Below, piece by piece: positions 18,714 to 28,626 of a stretch of DNA of 64,000 bases. A program made the translations under genes and the position numbers. Source of the DNA: Thermoleophilia bacterium (GTDB taxonomy: Bacteria > Actinomycetota > Thermoleophilia > Gaiellales > Gaiellaceae); assembly GCA_017882605.1 (NCBI GenBank), contig JADGPE010000001.1:1-64000 (forward strand), read 5' to 3'. The first letter of the stretch is position 1, and each line of letters starts with the position of its first letter. The notes under the pieces are model-generated. The model had not been told where the DNA came from. It was given only the letters and a program-made list of their open reading frames with translations, and ran no database searches.

Positions 18714-19346
18714 CTATTCCGTGCTCAGCACGCCGACCAGACGGTAGCCCACCCCCCAAACGTTCTCGACCAGAGGCGTCTCGGCCCCCGACTCGCGCAG
18801 CTTACGGCGCAGCCTCGACGCGTGCGAGTCGAGCGTGCGGGTGCGCCCGGCGACGCGGTAGTTCCACACATCGCGCAGGAGCTCGCCCTTTGTGAACACA
18901 CGCTCGGGCTCGCGGGCGAGACAGAGGAGCAATTCGTACTCCTTCTGCGCGAGCTGGACACGCCTGCCGTCGACCCGGACATCGCGTGTCCGCGTGTCGA
19001 TGCGCACCGGCGGTGCCTCGACGACATCGTCGAGCCGGGGGCGGACGCGGCGCAGCACCGCGCGAATCCGCTCGACCAGCTCCTGGTACTCGAACGGGCG
19101 TGCGACGTAGTCGTCGCAACCGCTTCGAAAAGCATGGATGCGGTCGACCGCATCGGCCTGTTCGCGTCCGAGCACGATCACCGGAGCGCGCTTGACCCAC
19201 CGGTCGAGCCGCTCGACGTCGCCCGCCAGCACGAGATCGAACTGCCCGTGATCCGGCACGAGCTCGAAGCCGTCCCGCGGGAGGTGACGCTCGAGGAACC
19301 CGCGCGTTTCGGGCTCGGCATCGGTGAGGAGCAGCGCGGCGACCAT
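18714..19346 (-). CDS. Orphan OmpR-family response regulator with atypical receiver
   Basis: C-terminal winged helix (QLAQKEYELLLCLAREPERVFTKGELLRDVW...VENVWGVGYRLVG); receiver-like N-terminus with FDLVLAGD and ARPF in place of canonical D and TKPF. Confidence 0.85.
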   Translation of the reverse strand: MVAALLLTDAEPETRGFLERHLPRDGFELVPDHGQFDLVLAGDVERLDRWVKRAPVIVLGREQADAVDRIHAFRSGCDDYVARPFEYQELVERIRAVLRRVRPRLDDVVEAPPVRIDTRTRDVRVDGRRVQLAQKEYELLLCLAREPERVFTKGELLRDVWNYRVAGRTRTLDSHASRLRRKLRESGAETPLVENVWGVGYRLVGVLSTE

Positions 19347-19386
19347 TGAAGCGACGGTAGCCCCGGCCGGCCGCCCTCACCAGTTG

Positions 19387-19442
19387 TCCATTCGCACGAT
19401 TCTGTGCCGATCGATCCTCAGGCGGCGAACGCGGCCATGTCG
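19387..19442. repeat. Direct repeat copy 1 (56 bp) flanking methyltransferase cassette
   Basis: tccaTtcgcacgattcTgtgccgatcgatcctcaggcggcgaacgcggccatgtcg; 54/56 identical by eye to 20433..20488. Confidence 0.95.
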
Positions 19443-19494
19443 AGACGATCGAACGTGGACCGGGCGGTTCAGGCACCTCGGCTAGATTCCCGCA

Positions 19495-20430
19495 ATGCGT
19501 TGGCTGGCGAAGGCAACGATTCAGAAGGCGATGAGCGTGCTTCCTCAGCCGGACCGGTGGAACTACGTCCTGCAACGGCATGTGACGAAGCGGCTGCCCC
19601 GCCCCGACAATGACGTCACCGACAAGATCCGGTTGGCAATTCGACACCTGGAAGCGCTGCAACGCGTCAGTCCGGAACTCGATGTGACATCCACGCGGTT
19701 CTTCGAATTTGGGGCCGGCTGGGACCTGATCGTTCCGCTCGCGTTTGCGACACTTGGCGTTCGGGACCAGACTCTGGTGGACATCCGGCCCAACGCTCGG
19801 CTTGAACTGGTCAACGACGCAATCGCGCGGATAGGACCGCTGCTCGGGCGAACGGGCCGCAGCACTTCCCGCGATCTTGATCCAGCGCCGATCGCGTCGT
19901 TCGACGAGCTTCGAGAGCGTTTCGGTATCCGGTACGTCGCTCCGCTGGACGCGGCGGCGACCGGCTTCAGCGACGACACGTTCGACGTGATGACGAGCAC
20001 GTTGGCGCTCGAGCATATTCCGGCTCCTGACATCGAGGCGATCCTGCGGGAGGCGGTGCGCATCCTTCGCCCTGGCGGTCTATTCAGTGCGATCATCGAT
20101 ATGCAGGATCACTATTCGTTCATGGATCGCAACGTGAGCGTCTACAACTACCTCCGCTACGGCGACCGCACGTGGGGCTTGGTCAATTCCAAGCTCCACT
20201 ACCAGAACCGTCTGCGGAACTCCGACTACCTTGCTCTCGCGCGGGCCTCCGGCCTGGATCTCATGTTCGAGCAACCGACCGGGCCAACCGCCAAGGAGTT
20301 GGAGGCGTTGCAGTCGCTCCCGCTGGCGCCGCGCTTTCGCCACTACGAGAGGGACGACCTCGCGATCACCGACAGCCTGGTCGTGCTGCGCAAGCCGAGC
20401 CGCCGCAGCAGCGCCGCTGCAACGCCGTAG
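19495..20430 (+). CDS. Class I SAM-dependent methyltransferase
   Basis: FFEFGAGWDLIVPLAF, TFDVMTSTLALEHIPAPDIEAILREAVRILRPGGLFSAIIDMQDHYSFMD: methyltransferase type 11/12-like. Confidence 0.85.
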   Translation: MRWLAKATIQKAMSVLPQPDRWNYVLQRHVTKRLPRPDNDVTDKIRLAIRHLEALQRVSPELDVTSTRFFEFGAGWDLIVPLAFATLGVRDQTLVDIRPNARLELVNDAIARIGPLLGRTGRSTSRDLDPAPIASFDELRERFGIRYVAPLDAAATGFSDDTFDVMTSTLALEHIPAPDIEAILREAVRILRPGGLFSAIIDMQDHYSFMDRNVSVYNYLRYGDRTWGLVNSKLHYQNRLRNSDYLALARASGLDLMFEQPTGPTAKELEALQSLPLAPRFRHYERDDLAITDSLVVLRKPSRRSSAAATP

Positions 20431-20432
20431 CC

Positions 20433-20488
20433 TCCAGTCGCACGATTCGGTGCCGATCGATCCTCAGGCGGCGAACGCGGCCATGTCG
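20433..20488. repeat. Direct repeat copy 2 (56 bp) flanking methyltransferase cassette
   Basis: tccaGtcgcacgattcGgtgccgatcgatcctcaggcggcgaacgcggccatgtcg; same orientation as 19387..19442. Confidence 0.95.
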
Positions 20489-20496
20489 CGGCAAGG

Positions 20497-22134
20497 TCAG
20501 AGGCGGCCGGAGCGGATGACGCCCCAGAGCAGCCAGACGCCCAGCACCGCGGAGAGCAGGAAGCCGAACACCGACACGACGTGCAGCCCGAGCACATGGG
20601 GGCCGCTCTTGGCGAAGATGCCGATCAGGCTCGAGCCGATCAGGCCGCCGGTGACGACGAGCGCGATCACCAGCCGGTTGAAGAGCGTGTCGAGCTTCGC
20701 CATCAGATCGTCCAGGCCCTTGTGCACGAAGCCGACCTCGATCTGACCGTCGCGCACCTGTTCGAGCGTCTCGTGGATCTGGTACGGCAGCTCCGTCGCC
20801 ATCTGGGTCAGCTTCCACCCCTCCCGCCGAGCACGCAGAGCGATCCGCCGAGGAGTGAAACGCTCCAGCATCAGGTCACGCGCGTAGGGCTGCGCGACCT
20901 CGAACACGTTGAAATCCGGGTAGAGCTCGATGCCCACCGAGCCCAGCGTCGCGATCGCCTTGTCGAGCATCACGAATCGCGTCGGGAGGCGCAGGTTCAT
21001 CGAATAGATCAGTCCGAACGCCTCACGGATCACCTGGATCGGATCGATCTCGCGCAAGCTCGCGCCGTAGTAGCGGTAGTACAGCTCGCGCAGCGCTGCA
21101 ACGAACTCCTCCTCGCGCTCCTTCGGGTAGCGCACGCCGAGGTCGGAAAGGCGCTTCGGGAGCAACTCGATGTTCTCCGAGGCAGCGTCGATGAAGAGTC
21201 GCGTCAGCTTCGTCATGTCGTCGTCGGTCAGCTTCCCGGTGAGCCCGAAGTCGACGAGCCCGATGCGCTCAGGCGAGAGGACGAGGATGTTCGCCGGATG
21301 CGGATCGGCATGGAAGAAACCATTTCGGAAGATCATCGTCATCCACGTTTCGGTGATCCGGTAGGCGAGATGCCGGCGCTGTTCGAGCGGCCACGCGTCG
21401 AGCTCGAGGTCGGCGAGCTGCACTCCGTCGAGGTACTCGAGCGTGAGCACGCGCGACCGTGTGTAGGTCCAGTAGACGCGCGGCACCGCGACGTGCGGGT
21501 GCCCGGCGAAATCCTTGTGGAACGCATCCGCGTTCCGTGCCTCGAGTCGGTAGTCGAGCTCCTGCCGGATCGAGCGCGCGAACTCGTCGACGAGCTCATT
21601 GGCGTCGATGAAGTCCAGCGCGCGAATCCGCTCCTTCACGAGCCGGGCCGCCTGGTACATGAGGACGAGGTCCGCCTCGATCTGCCGCGGCGCGTTCGGC
21701 CGCTGCACCTTGACGACGACGCGGCGGCCGTTCGGAAGCGTCGCGCGGTGCACCTGCCCGATCGACGCGGCGGCGAGCGGCTGCGGGTCGAACTCGGTGA
21801 ACAGCCGCTCGACCGGCTGTCCGAGTTCTTCCACGATCGTCCGTTCGACGTCCTCGTAGGCGAATGGACGTACGTCGTCCTGCAGGCCGCGCAGCTCCGC
21901 GATGATGTCGGGTGGGACGACGTCCGGCCGCGTCGACAGCAGCTGGCCGAACTTGACGAACGTGGGGCCGAGCTCGTCGAGCATCTCGCGCAGATGCCGG
22001 CCGCGCGCCGTACCCTCGACCGTCGGATCGATTGCCCTGCGGCCCTCGAGCGCATAACCGAAGCCGTGCCGGACCGCAACCTGGGCGATCTCGCTCAGGC
22101 GGCCCAGGCTGCGCTGCTTCGGGCGGGCTGCCAA
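20497..22134 (-). CDS. ABC1/AarF/UbiB atypical kinase family protein
   Basis: LDELGPTFVKFGQLLSTRPDVVPPDIIAEL, PLAAASIGQVHRATL, GFFHADPHPANILVLSPERIGLVDFGLTG; two C-terminal TM helices. Confidence 0.95.
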   Translation of the reverse strand: MAARPKQRSLGRLSEIAQVAVRHGFGYALEGRRAIDPTVEGTARGRHLREMLDELGPTFVKFGQLLSTRPDVVPPDIIAELRGLQDDVRPFAYEDVERTIVEELGQPVERLFTEFDPQPLAAASIGQVHRATLPNGRRVVVKVQRPNAPRQIEADLVLMYQAARLVKERIRALDFIDANELVDEFARSIRQELDYRLEARNADAFHKDFAGHPHVAVPRVYWTYTRSRVLTLEYLDGVQLADLELDAWPLEQRRHLAYRITETWMTMIFRNGFFHADPHPANILVLSPERIGLVDFGLTGKLTDDDMTKLTRLFIDAASENIELLPKRLSDLGVRYPKEREEEFVAALRELYYRYYGASLREIDPIQVIREAFGLIYSMNLRLPTRFVMLDKAIATLGSVGIELYPDFNVFEVAQPYARDLMLERFTPRRIALRARREGWKLTQMATELPYQIHETLEQVRDGQIEVGFVHKGLDDLMAKLDTLFNRLVIALVVTGGLIGSSLIGIFAKSGPHVLGLHVVSVFGFLLSAVLGVWLLWGVIRSGRL

Positions 22135-22187
22135 GGCGAAAGTGTTGCACGAAGCTCGAGCATCGCCTGGGAGCGGGGCTCGGCCGA

Positions 22188-22637
22188 TCAGTGAATCCGC
22201 TGGATCGTCGCCTTCCAGGAGCCCTTGGGCGCCTGGACATCGACGCTCTCACCGAGCTTCTTGCCGAGCAGCGCCGATCCGAGCGGGGAGGTCGGCGAGA
22301 CCGTTCCCGCGCCGCCGACGGCGCTGATCTCGACGGTCATGGCCTGTCCGCCGTCGCCGGCGATGTCGACCACCGAACCGACGCCGACCTCGCCGGCGCC
22401 GGCGTCCTCGACGATCTGGGCACCGTCGAGCCGGGCCCGCAGCGTGCGAATGCGCGCCTCGAGCAGGCCCTGTTCGTTCTTCGCGGCGTGATACTCGAAG
22501 TTCTCCGAGAGGTCGCCGAACTCGCGAGCCTTCTTGATCGCGGCGATCACATCAGTGCGGCGCGCGCCTTCGAGGCCCGCGAGTTCCTCGCGCAACGCAG
22601 CCGCTTGCTTCTCGGTGAGCCTCTCCCCCTCTACCAC
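22188..22637 (-). CDS. greA: Transcription elongation factor GreA/GreB family
   Basis: RRTDVIAAIKKAREFGDLSENFEYHAAKNEQGLLEARIRTL and C-terminal SPLGSALLGKKLGE. Confidence 0.92.
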   Translation of the reverse strand: MVEGERLTEKQAAALREELAGLEGARRTDVIAAIKKAREFGDLSENFEYHAAKNEQGLLEARIRTLRARLDGAQIVEDAGAGEVGVGSVVDIAGDGGQAMTVEISAVGGAGTVSPTSPLGSALLGKKLGESVDVQAPKGSWKATIQRIH

Positions 22638-23809
22638 TTGGAGCGGCCTCCTCGCCGGCGCGACGTATAGACGACCCGTGGCTTCGCGACCTGCATGCCG
22701 GTCTCCTGGAACTTCTCCACGTGACCCTGCAACCGTGCGACGCGCGACACGTCGGCCTGCTGTTCCGGAAGCACGAGCGTGATGCCGACGCCGCCCTTGC
22801 CGGCGCGGCCGGTCCGGCCCACGCGATGGGTATAGACGTCGGGCTCTTCGGGCGGATCGAAGTTGATCACGTGGGTGATGTCGTCGACGTCGAGGCCGCG
22901 CGCGGCGACGTCCGTCGCAACGAGGGTCTTCACCTTGCCTGTGTCGAAATGGGAGAGCGCCTGTTCGCGCTGCGCCTGGCCCTTGTCTCCGTGAATCGCG
23001 ATCGCGTCGACATCGTGGCGGCGCAGCTTCTCGACGAGGCGGTCCGCGCCGGCCTTCGTGCGAACGAAGACGAGCACGAGCCCTCGCTCGGCATCGTTCA
23101 GCAGCTCGACGAGGGTCGAGACCTTGGTGTCGTTGGTGACCGACACGAAGCGATGATCGATCTCGCCGCTGCGCCGTTCGGCCGGCAGCTCACCCTCGAA
23201 CCGGGCCGGGAAGTGCGTATAGCGGCGGGCCAGCTCGCCGACCTCGCCGTCGAGCGTCGCCGAGAAGAACATCGTCTGGCGGTCCTCGCGCAGCTTCCGG
23301 ACGAGTCGGTCGACCTGCGGTTTGAAGCCCATGTCGAGCATCCGGTCGGCTTCGTCGAGCACGAGCACCTGAACGGCGTCGAGCGAGACGAGCCCGCGGT
23401 CGACGAGATCCTGCAGCCGGCCGGGCGTGGCGACAATCACGTGCGCGGCCTTGGCCTCGTTCGCCTGCGCCTTCAGCGGCACACCGCCGTAGACCGACGC
23501 GACCTTGATCTTGTCGCCGCTGATCAATGCGAACTCCTCCGTCACCTGCACGCAGAGCTCACGCGTCGGGACGAGCACGAGGGCAGCGGGACGCGGCTGG
23601 GTCGGGTCGACGCGCTCGAGGATCGGAATCGCGAACGCGAGCGTCTTGCCCGAGCCGGTCGGGCTCTTGGCCAGGATGTCGCCGCCACGGAGAGCCTCCG
23701 GGATCACGAGCGTCTGGATCTGGAACGGGGACTCGATCCCGCGCGCGGCCAACAACCGGCACACGGCCTCGGACACCCCGAGGGGACGAAAATCTGTCAC
23801 TTGTCTCAA
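22631..23809 (-). CDS. DEAD-box RNA helicase
   Basis: AKSPTGSGKTLAF, PTRELCVQV, VLDEADRMLDMGF, FFSATLD, VATDVAARGLDVDDITHVINFD, HRVGRTGRAG. Confidence 0.95.
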   Translation of the reverse strand: MRQVTDFRPLGVSEAVCRLLAARGIESPFQIQTLVIPEALRGGDILAKSPTGSGKTLAFAIPILERVDPTQPRPAALVLVPTRELCVQVTEEFALISGDKIKVASVYGGVPLKAQANEAKAAHVIVATPGRLQDLVDRGLVSLDAVQVLVLDEADRMLDMGFKPQVDRLVRKLREDRQTMFFSATLDGEVGELARRYTHFPARFEGELPAERRSGEIDHRFVSVTNDTKVSTLVELLNDAERGLVLVFVRTKAGADRLVEKLRRHDVDAIAIHGDKGQAQREQALSHFDTGKVKTLVATDVAARGLDVDDITHVINFDPPEEPDVYTHRVGRTGRAGKGGVGITLVLPEQQADVSRVARLQGHVEKFQETGMQVAKPRVVYTSRRRGGRSKW

Positions 23810-23918
23810 CTCCTTCGGACATCGAGATCGTGTGTCCGAGAAGGAGACGCGATCTCACGGGAATGCGGCCTATCCGCATTCCGTAGACATCACGGTAGCA
23901 GCGGAAGCGGCGCGTGGC

Positions 23919-24179
23919 TCAGTCGCTGCCCGAGGAGCGGTCTTCGACGAGGCGCAGGCGGTGCTCGAGCTGGGCGACTCGAAGCTCGAGCTCGTCCCAT
24001 TCGTCGCGCGTCACGAGCCCGACCTCGCGGGCGAGCTCCTGGATGCGACGCTTCGAGCCCTCCCCGGCGCGGATCGCGTCGCCGCGCCAGCGTTGGCTCA
24101 GATCGTCGAACAGCGAGCGAAACTCGTCGAGCCTTGGCCCGAGCACGGCGATCAGCCGGTCGAGATCGCTATCTGGCAC
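23919..24179 (-). CDS. Small coiled-coil protein, BMFP/UbiK (YqiC)-like
   Basis: LAREVGLVTRDEWDELELRVAQLEHRLRLVE resembles the YqiC/BMFP LVTREEF... helix; 86 aa. Confidence 0.45.
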   Translation of the reverse strand: MPDSDLDRLIAVLGPRLDEFRSLFDDLSQRWRGDAIRAGEGSKRRIQELAREVGLVTRDEWDELELRVAQLEHRLRLVEDRSSGSD

Positions 24180-27009
24180 GGCCGTGCGGACGCGACTTGC
24201 GCCGTTGCCGGCGGCGTTCGCGCTTGGCGTCGGTGTCGCCGTCGGTGATTGCCGCCTCGATCACGTCGATCGGCGTCTCCGGGCTCGGCTCGTCGGCAGC
24301 GGCCTGCTCCGCCTCGATCAGCAGGCGGTCGGCCTTCGCCCCCTCGGGCATTTCCTGCCCCTTGCGCCGCGCGTAATCCGGCTCGCGCTCTTTCCAGAGG
24401 TTCAGCAGCGGCGCGGCGATGAAGATCGACGAGTAGGCACCGGAGGTGACGCCGACGAGCAGCGCAAACGCGAAGTCCTTCAGCGTCGGCCCCCCGAAGA
24501 AGAACAACGCGGCGACCGGGAGCAGAGTGATGAACGTCGTGGCCAGCGAGCGGCGAATCGTCTCCCACAGCGAGACGTTCGTGATCGTCGCGAACGACGC
24601 ACGGCGCATGATCGGCACGTTCTCGCGGATGCGGTCGAAGATGATGATCGTGTCGTAGATCGAGTAACCGAGCACCGTGAGCACCGCCGCCACCGTCGAT
24701 TCGGTCACCTCGCGTCCGGTCACCGAGTACACGCCGACGGTGATCAGGACGTCATGCAGCATCGCTGCGATCACCGGGATGGCGAATGCGAGCCCTCGGA
24801 AGCGAATCGTGATGTAGAGCGTGATGATCAGCAGGGAGAAGAAGATCGCGAGCAGCGCCGACCGTGCGATCTGCCGCCCGAAGCTCGACGACACGTTCTT
24901 CGTCCCTCTCCCGATCGCCTTCACGTTCTGGGTGAGTGCCGACTCGAGTTTGTTCTGCTGGAGCGCGCTCAACTTCTTCAGCCTGATCTGGAAGCTCTTG
25001 TAGCTCTCGCTGCCGAAGGCCTTGCCACGGCCCTGCACGACTGCGTCGCCCCGGCCGGTCGCCTGCTTCGTCTGGCTGCGCACTGTTGAGATCGGCGTCG
25101 GCTGCACGGTCCGGAAGGTCACCTGTACGCCGCCCTTGAAATCGATGCCGAGGTTCAGTCCGCGCACGGCGAGCGAGCCCATGCTGACGACGAGGATCGC
25201 GCCGGAGATCGAGAACCAGAGGAGCGTTCGCTTCATGAAGTCGATCTGCAGCCAGCGGCCGCGCTGCGAGTGGTGCGCGCCCATGAACTTCGGGTTCTCG
25301 AACCAGCGGAAGCCGGCGAGCAGGCCGAGCATCGCGCGCGTCGCGGCGACGGCCGTGATCAGCGAGACCGCGGTTCCGATCAGCAGCATCAGCGCGAAGC
25401 CCTTGACACCCGCCGTCGCGACGGCGAACAGGATCAACGCGGTGATCGCGGTGACGACGTTCGCGTCGATGATCGTGTGGAAGCCCTTCTGGTAGCCGGC
25501 GGCGATCGCGGCACGCACGGACTTGCCCGCACGTGACTCCTCCTTGATGCGTTCGAACACGACCACGTTCGCATCGGCCGCGACGCCGATGGTCAGGATC
25601 AAGCCGGCAAAGCCGGGCAGCGTCAACGTGACGCCCAGGAGGAGGATGGCGCCGTACATCAAGGCGGCGTAGATGGCGAGGCCGATCACGGCGACGAGGC
25701 CGAGGAAGCGATAGAGCAGGAGCAGGAAGATGGCGACCGCGATCAGACCGCCGATTGCCGCGTTCTGCGCTTGCTTCAGCGAGTCCTTGCCGAGCGTCGC
25801 CGAGACGTCGGTGCGCTCGAGCGGCACGAACTTGACCGGCAGTGCACCCGTCTGCAGGACGAGCGCGAGGTTCTGCGCCTCCTTGAGGCTCGACATGCCT
25901 GTGATCTGCGCGCCCGTGCCCGTCGGGTCGATCCCGTTCGGGTACTGGCTGTAGTCGATCTGCGGCCACGAGCGGATCTCGTTGTCGAGCACGATCGCGA
26001 AGTGTTGTGGTCGCTTCTGGATCGAGCCGCGTACCGCCTCGTTCTTTGTCACCTGGGCGAATGCCTTATTGCCCTTGCCCTTGAACGAGAGCAGCACGAT
26101 CGGATTGCCGCTCGTCGGGTCGAAGTCCTGCCGCGTCCCGGAGAGGTTCAGCTCCGCGCCGGTGATGTTCGGGTACTTCCCGTCGGTCGAGTAGCGGTCG
26201 TTCGGATAGCTGCCGTTCTTGAACAGGTAGTAGTCCGTCGAGCCCGTCGGAGGCACGCCATTCGCACTGCTGTCGCCGGGACAGACGACCGAGCCCGGGG
26301 TCGAGCAGCTGACGACGACCGTTCGCGCCGGCACGGGCAGCACCTTGTCGCCGGTCGGGATCTTGCCCCTGTACGGGTCGAGGAGGCCCGCGTTCCCGGT
26401 CGACGGGTCGCGATGGAGCGTTGCGATCGGGCCGGCAGCCCTGACCCAGACGATGGTCGTCTTCGTCTTCTTGTTCTTGAGGATGCCGATCGTCGACTTG
26501 ACCTTGACCGGCTTGAAGAGCACGTAGCCGGTCGGCGTGCCGACCTTGGCCGTCGCCTGGACACGGGAGAGCAGGGCGAAGAGGTTGCGCGTCGCGACCG
26601 GCTGGCCGCCGCTCGCGGTCACAGACGGCGGCACGAGGGCTGTCTCGAGGTCGTAGAGCTCGAGCTGTGCCGTCGTCCCGATGATCGCCGCGGCCTGCGC
26701 CGGGTCGTGGACGCCGGCCAGCTGGATGACGATCTGGTCGGTGCCCTGCTTGCGGATCTCCGGCGAGGCAACGCCGAGCTTGTCGACACGGCTGCGCATG
26801 ATCGAAACCGAACGGTCGAGGTCGGCGGAGGTGAGCTTGTGGCCCTTCGGCGGCTGGGCCTTCAGCACCACTTCCAGCCCACCCTGCAAGTCGAGCCCCT
26901 TCTTGACGCCGCGATGCCCCGGGGAGCCCGGGACGGCCAGATATGCCACACCGACGAGGGCGAGCATGATCAGGCCGACGAGAATCAGGTTGGAACGCCG
27001 AGACGACAC
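24169..27009 (-). CDS. secDF: Protein translocase subunit SecDF (fused SecD-SecF)
   Basis: KGLDLQGGLEVVL, GVAADANVVVFERIKEE (SecD) followed in frame by GLNLGIDFKGGVQV, SIYDTIIIFDRIREN (SecF). Confidence 0.95.
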   Translation of the reverse strand: MSSRRSNLILVGLIMLALVGVAYLAVPGSPGHRGVKKGLDLQGGLEVVLKAQPPKGHKLTSADLDRSVSIMRSRVDKLGVASPEIRKQGTDQIVIQLAGVHDPAQAAAIIGTTAQLELYDLETALVPPSVTASGGQPVATRNLFALLSRVQATAKVGTPTGYVLFKPVKVKSTIGILKNKKTKTTIVWVRAAGPIATLHRDPSTGNAGLLDPYRGKIPTGDKVLPVPARTVVVSCSTPGSVVCPGDSSANGVPPTGSTDYYLFKNGSYPNDRYSTDGKYPNITGAELNLSGTRQDFDPTSGNPIVLLSFKGKGNKAFAQVTKNEAVRGSIQKRPQHFAIVLDNEIRSWPQIDYSQYPNGIDPTGTGAQITGMSSLKEAQNLALVLQTGALPVKFVPLERTDVSATLGKDSLKQAQNAAIGGLIAVAIFLLLLYRFLGLVAVIGLAIYAALMYGAILLLGVTLTLPGFAGLILTIGVAADANVVVFERIKEESRAGKSVRAAIAAGYQKGFHTIIDANVVTAITALILFAVATAGVKGFALMLLIGTAVSLITAVAATRAMLGLLAGFRWFENPKFMGAHHSQRGRWLQIDFMKRTLLWFSISGAILVVSMGSLAVRGLNLGIDFKGGVQVTFRTVQPTPISTVRSQTKQATGRGDAVVQGRGKAFGSESYKSFQIRLKKLSALQQNKLESALTQNVKAIGRGTKNVSSSFGRQIARSALLAIFFSLLIITLYITIRFRGLAFAIPVIAAMLHDVLITVGVYSVTGREVTESTVAAVLTVLGYSIYDTIIIFDRIRENVPIMRRASFATITNVSLWETIRRSLATTFITLLPVAALFFFGGPTLKDFAFALLVGVTSGAYSSIFIAAPLLNLWKEREPDYARRKGQEMPEGAKADRLLIEAEQAAADEPSPETPIDVIEAAITDGDTDAKRERRRQRRKSRPHGRAR

Positions 27010-27021
27010 GCGCGGGGAAGG

Positions 27022-28472
<1,451 letters not shown>

Positions 28473-28626
28473 CTAGCCACGTCTCGTGGTCAGACCAAAC
28501 ATGACGGAAGGGAAAGATTCTCCCCACAGGCCGTTGAGCAGGGAGCTTCGTCCGCGAGACGTGGCCTTAGCTGACCAGACCCTTGGTCAGACCACGGTGA
28601 CGAGACGCGCGCGTTCGATCCACAGG
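28473..28626 (-). promoter_or_regulatory. Structured queA-tgt intergenic region / tgt leader with nested inverted repeats
   Basis: Perfect 11-bp IR gccacgtctcg (28476-28486)/cgagacgtggc (28555-28565); two copies of palindromic tggtcagacca (28487-28497, 28584-28594); hairpin ctgacca-gaccct-tggtcag (28571-28590). Confidence 0.6.

Noticed and set aside
19387-20488. Repeat-bracketed methyltransferase as a classical insertion sequence
   Set aside because: The flanks are direct rather than terminal inverted repeats, and the only ORF is a methyltransferase with no transposase motifs; kept as a cassette hypothesis instead.
24169-27009. SecD/SecF fusion as an assembly or frameshift artefact
   Set aside because: The reading frame is continuous with a plausible linker and intact motifs on both sides; SecDF fusions are known in other bacteria.
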